Shown: piece by piece, positions 57,274 through 64,000 of the stretch | Layout of the letters: every line of letters starts with the position of its first letter | How positions within the stretch are numbered: the stretch's first letter is position 1 | NCBI RefSeq assembly: GCF_015209585.1 | Contig: NZ_JADEYR010000004.1 | Span: 1-64,000 of the forward strand | Direction of reading: 5' to 3' | Origin: Brachybacterium epidermidis | GTDB lineage: Bacteria; Actinomycetota; Actinomycetes; Actinomycetales; Dermabacteraceae | Length of the DNA: 64,000 nt | Made by a program: the position numbers and the translations under genes | The notes under the pieces: model-generated | The model's database searches: none | What the model was told of the DNA's origin: nothing | The model's input: the letters and a program-made list of their open reading frames with translations, nothing else

Positions 57274-58037
57274 ACGCCCTTCCCGCGGGCCACCGCGTGG
57301 GCGGCGGCCTGCGCGAGGGGGCGCACCGTGACGAGATCCAGGTTCACGTGGTGCGGGGCGTTCAGGGCGTAGGAGATGACGTCGGCGCAGTCCTCGGCGG
57401 TCAGCGGCTTCTGAACGCCCTCGTACACCTTGTCGGCAGCGGCCTGGTCGCCCAGGCGGGTGAGGGAGAACTCCTCGGTGTGCGCCATGCCGGGGGCGAT
57501 CTCGATGACCCGCACCTTCTCCCCGTTCAGCTCCAGGCGCAGGGCGCGGGCCAACATGTGCTCACCCGCCTTGGCGGCGTTGTACCCGGAGCCGCCCGGG
57601 TAGGCCTCGTGCGCGGCGACGGAGGTGACGAACAGGACGTCGCCGCGGCCGCTCTCCCGCAGGGCGGGCAGCAGGGCGCGGGTGACCCGCAGGGCCCCGA
57701 GCACGTTCATGTCGTACATGCCCTGCCACTTGGACAGGTCCGCCTCAGCGACCGGCTCCACCCCCAGGGCGCCGCCGGCCACGTGCACCACGGCATTGAG
57801 GGTCTCGCCGAACAGCTCCCGCGAACGCTCGGCCAGGCGGGCCACGGAGTCGTCGTCGGTGACGTCGACGCTCAGCACCTCACAGCCGGTCTGCTCCGCG
57901 AGCTGGGCGAGCTTCTCCTCGCGGCGGGCGACGGCCAGGACCCGCCAGCCGTCGGCGACGAGACGTACGGCGGTGGCACGGCCGATGCCGGAGGAGGCTC
58001 CGGTGACGACGGCGGTGAGGGGCGCAGCATCGGTCAT
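57270..58037 (-). CDS. Short-chain dehydrogenase/reductase
   Basis: A 255-residue classical SDR. The NADP-binding motif is VVTGASSGIGRATAVRL, followed by the NAG-equivalent VAGGALG and the catalytic Tyr-Lys pair in GYNAAKAGEHML (YxxxK). Similar to YdfG-type hydroxy-acid dehydrogenases; the substrate is not known. It is transcribed with the ABC exporter (4-nt overlap). Confidence 0.92.
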   Translation of the reverse strand: MTDAAPLTAVVTGASSGIGRATAVRLVADGWRVLAVARREEKLAQLAEQTGCEVLSVDVTDDDSVARLAERSRELFGETLNAVVHVAGGALGVEPVAEADLSKWQGMYDMNVLGALRVTRALLPALRESGRGDVLFVTSVAAHEAYPGGSGYNAAKAGEHMLARALRLELNGEKVRVIEIAPGMAHTEEFSLTRLGDQAAADKVYEGVQKPLTAEDCADVISYALNAPHHVNLDLVTVRPLAQAAAHAVARGKGV

Positions 58038-58065
58038 GTGCCCAGCCTACGCGGGGGGCGCGCCC

Positions 58066-58470
58066 TCACTCCCCGGGGTAGGAGTCGATGTTCCAGTAGT
58101 TCCCGTCGTGGTCGAGGAGCCCGGCGGTGCGGCCGCCATGCGGAGGCTCGCTGGGTTCGGCGGCCACGCGTCCACCGGCCTCGACGCCCCGGCGCAGGAC
58201 CTCGTCGACCTGCTCGTCGGAGGGGACGACCAGGTTGCACACGGATGCGCCGGGCCGGAACCAGGGAGCGGTCTCCTCCTCGTCGCCGCGGACGGACCCG
58301 AGCATGAGCCCGCCGTGGTCCCGCCACTGGAACTGGGCGTGGTGCACGATCGTCGGGTCCTCGGGGTCGCGGAACACCAGCTTCTCGGTGAAGCCCAGTG
58401 CGGTGAGGAAGGCGATCGTGCGATCGGCGTCGGTGGAGCGGAGGCAGTGGTACAGCTGTGGTGTGGTCAT
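58066..58470 (-). CDS. VOC-family glyoxalase-like protein
   Basis: A 134-residue glyoxalase/bleomycin-resistance fold protein: TIAFLTALGFTEKLVF in the first beta-alpha-beta-beta-beta module and the second module ending LLDHDGNYWNIDSYPG. Two modules form a metal-binding pocket; the substrate is unknown. ATG 58470 lies 19 nt downstream of the AraC-family gene, suggesting control by or with it. Confidence 0.88.
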   Translation of the reverse strand: MTTPQLYHCLRSTDADRTIAFLTALGFTEKLVFRDPEDPTIVHHAQFQWRDHGGLMLGSVRGDEEETAPWFRPGASVCNLVVPSDEQVDEVLRRGVEAGGRVAAEPSEPPHGGRTAGLLDHDGNYWNIDSYPGE

Positions 58471-58489
58471 GTGACCAGCATGCGCGCGG

Positions 58490-59290
58490 TCAGGGCACCT
58501 CGTCTTGGACGACGGGGAAGTCGTCGAGCATCTGGCTCGGCGTGACCCCGGCCAGCGCTCTCCATTCACGGTTCAGGTGGGGCTGATCGGCATACCCCAC
58601 CCGGGCAGCGACTTCGGCGGCCTGCCACCCGGTCTTCAGCAGCTGCTGCGCCGCGTCGAACCGCGCCAGGCGCCGGGCCTGCGTGGGAGTCACGCCGAAC
58701 TCGTGGCGGAACGTGGTGAGCAGCTGCCTGCGCGAGAGGCCCACCTCCCCCGCCACGTCCTTCACCCTGATCGCACCGGCGCGTGTTCCCAGGAGGTGCC
58801 AGGCTCGAGCGAGCTCGGGACGGATGCTGGCCCCTGCTGGATCGATGCGACGCAGCAGGTGCTCGTCCACCAGGCGGAACCGGTCGCGCCAGGGAATGTC
58901 CTGGAGTCGGCGCTGCAGGTCGGCCGGGATGCGGGAGTCGTCGTCGCCGTCCACGAGAACCTGAGCGAAGGCACCGGCCGGGGCCCCGAACAGGGCGCGC
59001 ACCCCCAGGGGCGTCACCGACAGCTGGATCCCGTGCTGATGCCCGTGGGTGCGGATCAGGGACGGCCGGGTGTGCAGACCGGCCAGAAGCGTGTCGTATC
59101 GCGCCCGCTGCGCACCGTCGAGCCAGGAGCAGTCCAAGGGCTCGTCGAACGCGATGATCACGGTGATGCCCGTGGAGGGCAGCCCGTGGTGGGCGGCCTC
59201 CGGTGCGAGGCGGTAGTCGTACCCCACGCAGGAGCGAACGTACGGTGCCAGTGCCCCCGGGACACGATGCACGTAGGACGGCATGGACAC
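58490..59290 (-). CDS. AraC-family regulator
   Basis: A 266-residue transcription factor. The N-terminal half is a DUF6597-like sensor (PSTGITVIIAFDEPLDCSWL) and the C-terminal third has two helix-turn-helix motifs: VKDVAGEVGLSRRQLLTTFR and QAAEVAARVGYADQPHLNRE, followed by GVTPSQML. It starts at GTG 59290 (an ATG lies two codons downstream). The VOC protein gene follows it and is its probable target. Confidence 0.9.
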   Translation of the reverse strand: MSMPSYVHRVPGALAPYVRSCVGYDYRLAPEAAHHGLPSTGITVIIAFDEPLDCSWLDGAQRARYDTLLAGLHTRPSLIRTHGHQHGIQLSVTPLGVRALFGAPAGAFAQVLVDGDDDSRIPADLQRRLQDIPWRDRFRLVDEHLLRRIDPAGASIRPELARAWHLLGTRAGAIRVKDVAGEVGLSRRQLLTTFRHEFGVTPTQARRLARFDAAQQLLKTGWQAAEVAARVGYADQPHLNREWRALAGVTPSQMLDDFPVVQDEVP

Positions 59291-59353
59291 ACGCTAGCGG
59301 GCCACCTGCGACTCTTCCACGGCCTGGCCCTTGTTCGCAGGTCACCACGGGAC

Positions 59354-59359
59354 TAGGCT
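59354..59359 (+). promoter_or_regulatory. Leaderless -10 box of the ABC-2 operon
   Basis: TAGGCT lies seven nucleotides before GTG 59367, so transcription probably starts at or next to the start codon of the first permease. Confidence 0.4.
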
Positions 59360-59366
59360 CGCGCGA

Positions 59367-60161
59367 GTGCTCGCATACCGGAGGATTGCCGCCGCATCCT
59401 TCCGGCAGTACTCCACGTACCGCATGGCCACGGCCGCCGGCGTGTTCACCAACACCATCTTCGGGTTCATCCGCGCCTCCATCATGCTGGCCGCGATCGG
59501 CACCGCCGGCGGGGAGCTGAACGGCTACGACGCCCTGCAGGCCGCCACCTACGTGTGGCTGGGCCAGGCGCTGCTGGCCCCGATCGAGGTGTTCGGCACC
59601 CGCGAGCTCGCCCTGCGGATCCGCCAGGGCGACGTCGCGATCGACCTGCTGCGACCCGTGGACCTGCTGGGGCAGCTCTATGCCGCGAAGCTGGGCCGCT
59701 CGGCCTACCTGCTGCTGGCCCGCGGGATCCCACCGATGCTGATCGGGGCCGTCGTCACCGGGATCGCGCTGCCCCCCGATCCGCTGTCCCATCTGCTGGG
59801 GGCGGTCGCGGTGATGCTGGCAATCACGGTGGCGTTCCTGGCCGATGCGATGGTGAACCTGGCGGCGTTCTGGCTGGTGGAGAACCGGGGCCTGACCACG
59901 GTGTACACAGCAGTGATGAACCTGCTCTCGGGCTTCCTGATCCCGATCGTGTGGTTCCCGGACTGGCTGCTGGCCATCGCCCGCGCCACCCCGTTCCCCT
60001 CCATGGTCCAGACCCCGATCGACGCGCTGTCCGGGCGGGTAGCGCCACTCGACGCACTGCCGCTGATCGGGGTGCAGGTGGTATGGGTCGTGGTGCTCGG
60101 CGGTGCGTCGGTGCTGATGCTGCGCGCCGGGGTGCGCTCACTGGAGGTGCAGGGTGGCTGA
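59367..60161 (+). CDS. ABC-2 family permease (first subunit)
   Basis: A 264-residue integral membrane protein with six predicted helices, for example HLLGAVAVMLAITVAFLADA and VQVVWVVVLGGASVLML. Motifs such as RQYSTYRMATAAGVFTN and RPVDLLGQLYAAKLGR place it in the DUF990-type ABC-2 permeases that pair with a second permease and an ATPase. GTG 59367 was chosen for the -10 box just upstream; the second permease overlaps its end by 8 nt. The substrate is unknown. Confidence 0.88.
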   Translation: MLAYRRIAAASFRQYSTYRMATAAGVFTNTIFGFIRASIMLAAIGTAGGELNGYDALQAATYVWLGQALLAPIEVFGTRELALRIRQGDVAIDLLRPVDLLGQLYAAKLGRSAYLLLARGIPPMLIGAVVTGIALPPDPLSHLLGAVAVMLAITVAFLADAMVNLAAFWLVENRGLTTVYTAVMNLLSGFLIPIVWFPDWLLAIARATPFPSMVQTPIDALSGRVAPLDALPLIGVQVVWVVVLGGASVLMLRAGVRSLEVQGG

Positions 60162-61005
60162 GACCTCGAGATCCCGGCCCTCCGAGCCGCGGGCGCACCG
60201 GCCCGTGTCCACCGCCCGCATGGTGCGCACCCTGTACGGGTCGCGCATCCGCTCCCAGGCCAGCTACCGCGCCAGCTTCGTCTCCGACCTGCTGGGGCAG
60301 GCCCTGATGGTGGGCGTGGAGTTCCTGGAGCTGTGGGTGATCCTGGCCAACGTGGGCACCCTGGGCGGGATGACACTGCCGCAGGTCGCGGTGGTGTACG
60401 GCCTGGGCTCCCTGGCCTTCGGGATCGCTGATCTGCTGCTGGGGGAGATCGACGGGCTCTCCACGTACATCAAGTCCGGGAAGCTGGAGACCCTGATGAT
60501 CCGGCCCGTGCCGATGCTGCTGCAGATCTCCAGCCTGGACCTGTCCCTGCGGCGCATCGGGCGGATCCTGGTGGGCCTGGGCATGTACGTGGTGGCCCTG
60601 GGGATCGCCGGCTTCACCCCCACGGCAACCACCCTCGCGCTGGCGGTGATCGCTCCGCTGGCGGGCGCCGCGATCTTCGGCGCACTGCTGACGATGGCCG
60701 GTGCCATGCAGTTCTGGCTGATCGACGGCCGCGAGTTCGCCAACGCCTTCACCTACGGCGGCAACTACGTGGCCTCCACCCCCGGTGCGGTGTTCGCCCT
60801 GCCCATGCGGGCCTTTTTCACCTTCGTGATCCCGGCGACCCTGGTGGCCTACGCCCCCACCCTCGTGCTGCTGGACCTGCCTGGGCCGATGCTGCTGCCG
60901 CAGTGGACCGGCTGGATGGGCGTGCCGGCGGCGATCCTCACCTGGGCCCTCGCTGCGCTGCTGTGGCGCGCGGGGATCCGCACGTACACAGGAGCAGGCG
61001 GATGA
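60154..61005 (+). CDS. ABC-2 family permease (second subunit)
   Basis: A 283-residue membrane protein with six predicted helices and the paired-subunit motifs GEIDGLSTYIKSGKLETLMI and RPVPMLLQISSLDLSLRRIG. It is a DUF990/ABC-2 type permease that complements the preceding gene. Its stop overlaps the ATPase start by four nucleotides. Confidence 0.88.
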   Translation: MAETSRSRPSEPRAHRPVSTARMVRTLYGSRIRSQASYRASFVSDLLGQALMVGVEFLELWVILANVGTLGGMTLPQVAVVYGLGSLAFGIADLLLGEIDGLSTYIKSGKLETLMIRPVPMLLQISSLDLSLRRIGRILVGLGMYVVALGIAGFTPTATTLALAVIAPLAGAAIFGALLTMAGAMQFWLIDGREFANAFTYGGNYVASTPGAVFALPMRAFFTFVIPATLVAYAPTLVLLDLPGPMLLPQWTGWMGVPAAILTWALAALLWRAGIRTYTGAGG

Positions 61006-62072
61006 ACGAGCACACCGACCCCGCGCAGCCGGGCGGGCCCTATCAGCCGAGCGCGCCCGATCAGCCGGCCGGGCCCGCCCCGTCGACGTCAGGCCCCGCC
61101 GTCGAGCTCTCGGCGCTGCGGCGCGACTACGTGGTGCGTGCCAAGGCCGACGGCTCCCGCCTGCGCCGCAGGCGCGTGGTGCGGGCGGTGGACGACATCA
61201 CCCTCACCGTCGAGCGCGGTGAGGCAGTGGGCTTCGTGGGTGCCAACGGGGCCGGGAAGTCCACCACCATCAAGATGATGACCGGGATCCTGCAGCCCAC
61301 CTCCGGGCAGGTGCGGGTGCTGGGCAGGCAGCCGGTGCCCGAGCGCCGGCTGCTGGCCCGCGAGATCGGGGTGGTGTTCGGGCAGCGCTCCCAGCTGTGG
61401 TGGGACCTGCCGCTGCGCGACTCCTACCGGATCCTGGCCGCCATGCATCGCCTCACCGACGCCGCCCGGGACGCCCGTCTGGAGCGCCTGGCCGAGGGGC
61501 TGGACCTGACTGCGTTCCTGGACCAGCCGGTGCGGCAGCTGTCGTTGGGCCAGCGGATGCGCGGCGAGGTCGCGGCCGCGCTGCTGCACTCCCCTGCGCT
61601 GGTGATCCTGGACGAGCCCACCATCGGCCTGGACATGGTCTCCAAGGAGGGACTGCGGCGGTTCCTCCGCGAGGATCGGACAGAGCGCGGCACCACCCTG
61701 TTCCTCACCACCCACGACATGAGCGACGTGGAGCGCCTCTGCGAACGGATCGTGGTGGTGAACTCCGGCACCATCGCCTACGACGGGGCCCTGGCGGGGT
61801 TCCGCCAGAGCCTCGGGGCTCCCCGTGAACTGGTGGTCGATCTCGCCCAGCCGCGGCAGGTGCTGGAGCTGCCGGCCGGTGCCGAGCCGGCGGCCGTGGA
61901 GGCGGAGGGGATCCGCCACCGGATCCGCTTCCAGGGTGCGCGGCTGACCGTGCCCGCCCTGCTGTCGGCGATCGGCGCGCAGGCCGAGGTGCGGGACCTG
62001 TCCCTGGCCGAGCCCGCGATCGAGGATCTGGTGCGACAGATCTATGCCCGGGGCCCCGGTTCCGTAGAGTGA
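61002..62072 (+). CDS. ABC transporter ATPase subunit
   Basis: A 356-residue ATPase with Walker A FVGANGAGKSTTIKMMTG, the extended GVVFGQRSQLWWDLP segment typical of ATPases paired with DUF990 permeases, the signature LSLGQRMRGEVAAALLHSPA and Walker B LVILDEPTIGLDMVS. The first 45 residues are a Pro-rich linker. ATG 61002 overlaps the permease stop. With the two permeases it forms a complete exporter of unknown substrate. Confidence 0.93.
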   Translation: MNEHTDPAQPGGPYQPSAPDQPAGPAPSTSGPAVELSALRRDYVVRAKADGSRLRRRRVVRAVDDITLTVERGEAVGFVGANGAGKSTTIKMMTGILQPTSGQVRVLGRQPVPERRLLAREIGVVFGQRSQLWWDLPLRDSYRILAAMHRLTDAARDARLERLAEGLDLTAFLDQPVRQLSLGQRMRGEVAAALLHSPALVILDEPTIGLDMVSKEGLRRFLREDRTERGTTLFLTTHDMSDVERLCERIVVVNSGTIAYDGALAGFRQSLGAPRELVVDLAQPRQVLELPAGAEPAAVEAEGIRHRIRFQGARLTVPALLSAIGAQAEVRDLSLAEPAIEDLVRQIYARGPGSVE

Positions 62073-62113
62073 GCAGGTGGCGCGTTCGCGCCCGCCGAAA
62101 GAAGGAGCACGCC

Positions 62114-63385
62114 GTGGCACGTTCGTCCTTGTCCACCGGACGCATGATCTCCTACGCGTTCGACATGTCCCAGCGCGCCGTGGCCGGCGGATCCGGCACC
62201 GGTGATATCACCAAGCGCACCAAGCGCGAGGAGCTGGTGCGGCACATGCTCGAGTACGTGCTGCGCGATCCGAAGGCCCGCTCCGCGTTCGGCGAGGTCA
62301 TCCTGCGGTCCGAGGACGGGCTGAGCGCCTTCCGCACCTCCTCCCGCACCGGCAGCGAGCAGTTCGACCTGGAGGCATCGGTCGATGCCGATCCGGCTGC
62401 CCGCATCGCCATCGACATCACGGTGGACGGGCCCGTCGATGACGCTCAGGTGGGCGATGCCCTGGCGGCCCTGCCCACACCAGAGAGCCGCCTGGTGCTG
62501 CTGATGCCCAAACACCGCAAGAGCAACCTCGAGGTGACCGACGAGCGCCTGATCCGCACCACCTGGGCGACGTTCACGAAGCGACTGGTCAAGAAGGACC
62601 CCAAGCGCGCGGAGTTCTGGCGGCTCATCGGTGAGCTCAGCGAGGACGCCCCCTCCACCTCGGTGTTCCGGGCCGGCTCCCCCCGCCGCCTGCTGGACCA
62701 GGACCTGGTCGCGGAGTTCCGCTCCCACCTGGACACCCTGCGCCTGGCCGCCGATGAGCTGTACGGGCGGCCAGTGCGGTTCAGCACCTCACGGCGCGGG
62801 CCCGGTGCCTGGCTGCAGGTCGGGGCCAGCGGCACCGGTCTGGGCCTGGAGTTCGACGCCGTCGAGGAGGGCTCGCCCGTGTGGCTGGTGGGCACGCGGC
62901 CGCACCGCACCTTCGCCCTGAACATCGGGTCCCTGACCGACGACGAGACCCGCGACCGCGCCGTGCGCAGGCTGCGGGCGATCAGCTCCGGCGAGCGCTG
63001 GCGCAACGACGCGGCCTACGTGCCGAACCTGCCGGAGTTCATCGGCGAGCCCGCCTCGGTGGGTTTCGAGGAGGTGCGGGCCCTGCTGTGGGACGTGTTC
63101 GATCCCGATCTGCTGGCCGCCGCCGGGTTCCCCCTGGTGGCCCGCCGCCAGCCGGACCTGGAGGCGGACATGCTCGGCGTCCGGGTGCGCCGCGAGGGCG
63201 ATCCCCGTGCGGGGACGTTCCTGGTGTCCGTGGGCGGTTCCAAGAACTGGAAGACCCTGCTGCCGCGGGTGACCCGCGAGTTCGACGGCCGTACCTACGT
63301 CATCCAGGCCGCCAAGGGCGACACCCCCGAGGACCTGGTCAGCGCGGTCCATGCGGCGCTGCTGTCCCTGGCCACTAAGCCCTGA
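62114..63385 (+). CDS. Conserved hypothetical protein
   Basis: A 423-residue soluble protein without signal or membrane segments. It contains AARIAIDITVDGPVDDAQVG and SRLVLLMPKHRKSNLEVTDE in the first half, a central ASGTGLGLEFDAVEEGSPVW strand-rich part and a C-terminal AGTFLVSVGGSKNWKTLLPR with a final helix. I do not recognise a family. GTG 62114 has AAGGAG seven nt upstream. It follows the ABC ATPase by 41 bp. Confidence 0.75.
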   Translation: MARSSLSTGRMISYAFDMSQRAVAGGSGTGDITKRTKREELVRHMLEYVLRDPKARSAFGEVILRSEDGLSAFRTSSRTGSEQFDLEASVDADPAARIAIDITVDGPVDDAQVGDALAALPTPESRLVLLMPKHRKSNLEVTDERLIRTTWATFTKRLVKKDPKRAEFWRLIGELSEDAPSTSVFRAGSPRRLLDQDLVAEFRSHLDTLRLAADELYGRPVRFSTSRRGPGAWLQVGASGTGLGLEFDAVEEGSPVWLVGTRPHRTFALNIGSLTDDETRDRAVRRLRAISSGERWRNDAAYVPNLPEFIGEPASVGFEEVRALLWDVFDPDLLAAAGFPLVARRQPDLEADMLGVRVRREGDPRAGTFLVSVGGSKNWKTLLPRVTREFDGRTYVIQAAKGDTPEDLVSAVHAALLSLATKP

Positions 63386-63438
63386 GTCAGCCTCGGGCCT
63401 CACCATACGAACGACGACCACGAGAAGGAGAGCCGCAC

Positions 63439-64000
63439 ATGCGCGGAGAGTTCAAGGTGCGCGGAGGCAAGCTGGTCTCCGTCGATGTCGAGGCCAACGA
63501 CGAGAAGATCAGCACCGTCCACGTGTTCGGCGACTTCTTCCTGGAGCCCGATGAGGCCCTGGAGGACATCGGCGACGCGCTGACCGGCATGCCCATCGAG
63601 GCCACTGCGGCCGAGCTGGCTGCTGCGATCACAGCGCGCCTCGACGCCCGCCCGGAGCCGGTGCAGATGATCGGCTTCGACGCCGAGGCGGTGGCGATCG
63701 CCGTGCGGCGGGCGCTCGGTCACGCGAGCAGCTGGGACGAGCTCACGTTCGAGGTGTTCGAGCCGGTGGTGATGGAGCCGGTGCTGCACGTGGCGCTCGA
63801 CGAGGTGCTGCCGCTGGAGATGGTGGCCGGCCGCCGCGGCCCGATGTTCCGCATCTGGGACTGGGACTCCCCCCTGGTGGTGATCGGCTCCTACCAGTCG
63901 CTGCGCAACGAGATCGACGCCGAGGGCGCGGAGCGGCACCGCATCGGGGTGGTGCGGCGCATCACCGGCGGTGGCGCGATGTTCATGGAGCCCGGCAACT
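63439..64000 (+). CDS. lplA: Lipoate-protein ligase A, partial (3' end outside window)
   Basis: The visible 187 residues begin with a small accessory domain (EFKVRGGKLVSVDVEANDEK; VHVFGDFFLEPDEALEDI, residues 1-85) that normally lies at the C-terminus of LplA. The catalytic domain follows: MEPVLHVALDEVLPLEM, WDWDSPLVVIGSYQSL and the ligase motif RRITGGGAMF (RRxxGGGxV). Such actinobacterial ligases attach lipoate to E2 or H proteins. AAGGAG precedes ATG 63439. The gene continues beyond the right edge. Confidence 0.9.
   Translation, partial: MRGEFKVRGGKLVSVDVEANDEKISTVHVFGDFFLEPDEALEDIGDALTGMPIEATAAELAAAITARLDARPEPVQMIGFDAEAVAIAVRRALGHASSWDELTFEVFEPVVMEPVLHVALDEVLPLEMVAGRRGPMFRIWDWDSPLVVIGSYQSLRNEIDAEGAERHRIGVVRRITGGGAMFMEPGN

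Overview
The window is about 70% G+C with strong G/C preference at third codon positions, many GTG starts, 4-nt ATGA/GTGA stop-start overlaps and leaderless-looking promoters. Gene order (rimP-nusA, dxr-rseP-ispG, rpsB-tsf-pyrH-frr-cdsA-rlmN, yraN-comM-dprA, lepB-lepB-rnhB-DUF2469, rpsP-khpA-rimM-trmD-rplS, ffh, amt-glnB-glnD, ftsY, ileS with a T-box, folC-DUF4233-ndk) is that of a Gram-positive actinobacterial chromosome. A Dermabacteraceae/Brachybacterium-like host is my inference. I see no rRNA, tRNA, insertion sequence, phage or CRISPR array.

Layout. 1-2 kb: a partial unknown gene, then nusA and rimP. 2-9.5 kb: a ferritin-like lipoprotein, proS, a GH15-like secreted enzyme, a frameshifted P-loop kinase, a methyltransferase remnant, a DUF4081-GNAT protein and ispG. 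9.6-18.5 kb: one long minus-strand housekeeping block (rseP, dxr, a DivIVA-domain gene, rlmN, cdsA, frr, pyrH, tsf, rpsB). 18.9-24 kb: an M23-like exported protein, a Xer recombinase, dprA, comM, yraN. 24-31 kb: DUF2469, rnhB, two signal peptidases, rplS, trmD, rimM, a lipoprotein, khpA, rpsP. 30.6-36.6 kb: a protein with four DivIVA-like motifs, an amidohydrolase, a TPR protein, a DUF559 protein, a repeat-rich spacer, ffh and a decayed amidohydrolase. 36.6-42.5 kb: the nitrogen genes glnD, glnB and amt, then ftsY. 43-54.5 kb: ndk, DUF4233 and folC are separated from T-box-controlled ileS by a 5.4-kb accessory islet. 54.6-64 kb: ferredoxin, an ABC exporter, SDR, VOC, an AraC regulator, a three-gene ABC-2 transporter, an unknown protein and a truncated lipoate ligase gene.

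Most interesting. The islet (45.5-50.8 kb) holds an SLH-domain surface protein, a possible EspG-like chaperone gene overlapping a WXG100-type/alpha-beta-hydrolase protein, and two small related lipoproteins. It looks like a type VII secretion lipase effector with lipoprotein immunity or partner proteins.

Data-quality caution. Several essential or conserved genes (ftsY three times, dprA, amt/glnB, the P-loop kinase) have single-base frame breaks, most of them in or next to C/G runs. This suggests homopolymer sequencing errors, although real slippage is possible. The amidohydrolase pseudogene at 36.1-36.6 kb is different: it carries two tandem duplications of 23 and 29 bp plus deletions, and is genuinely broken.
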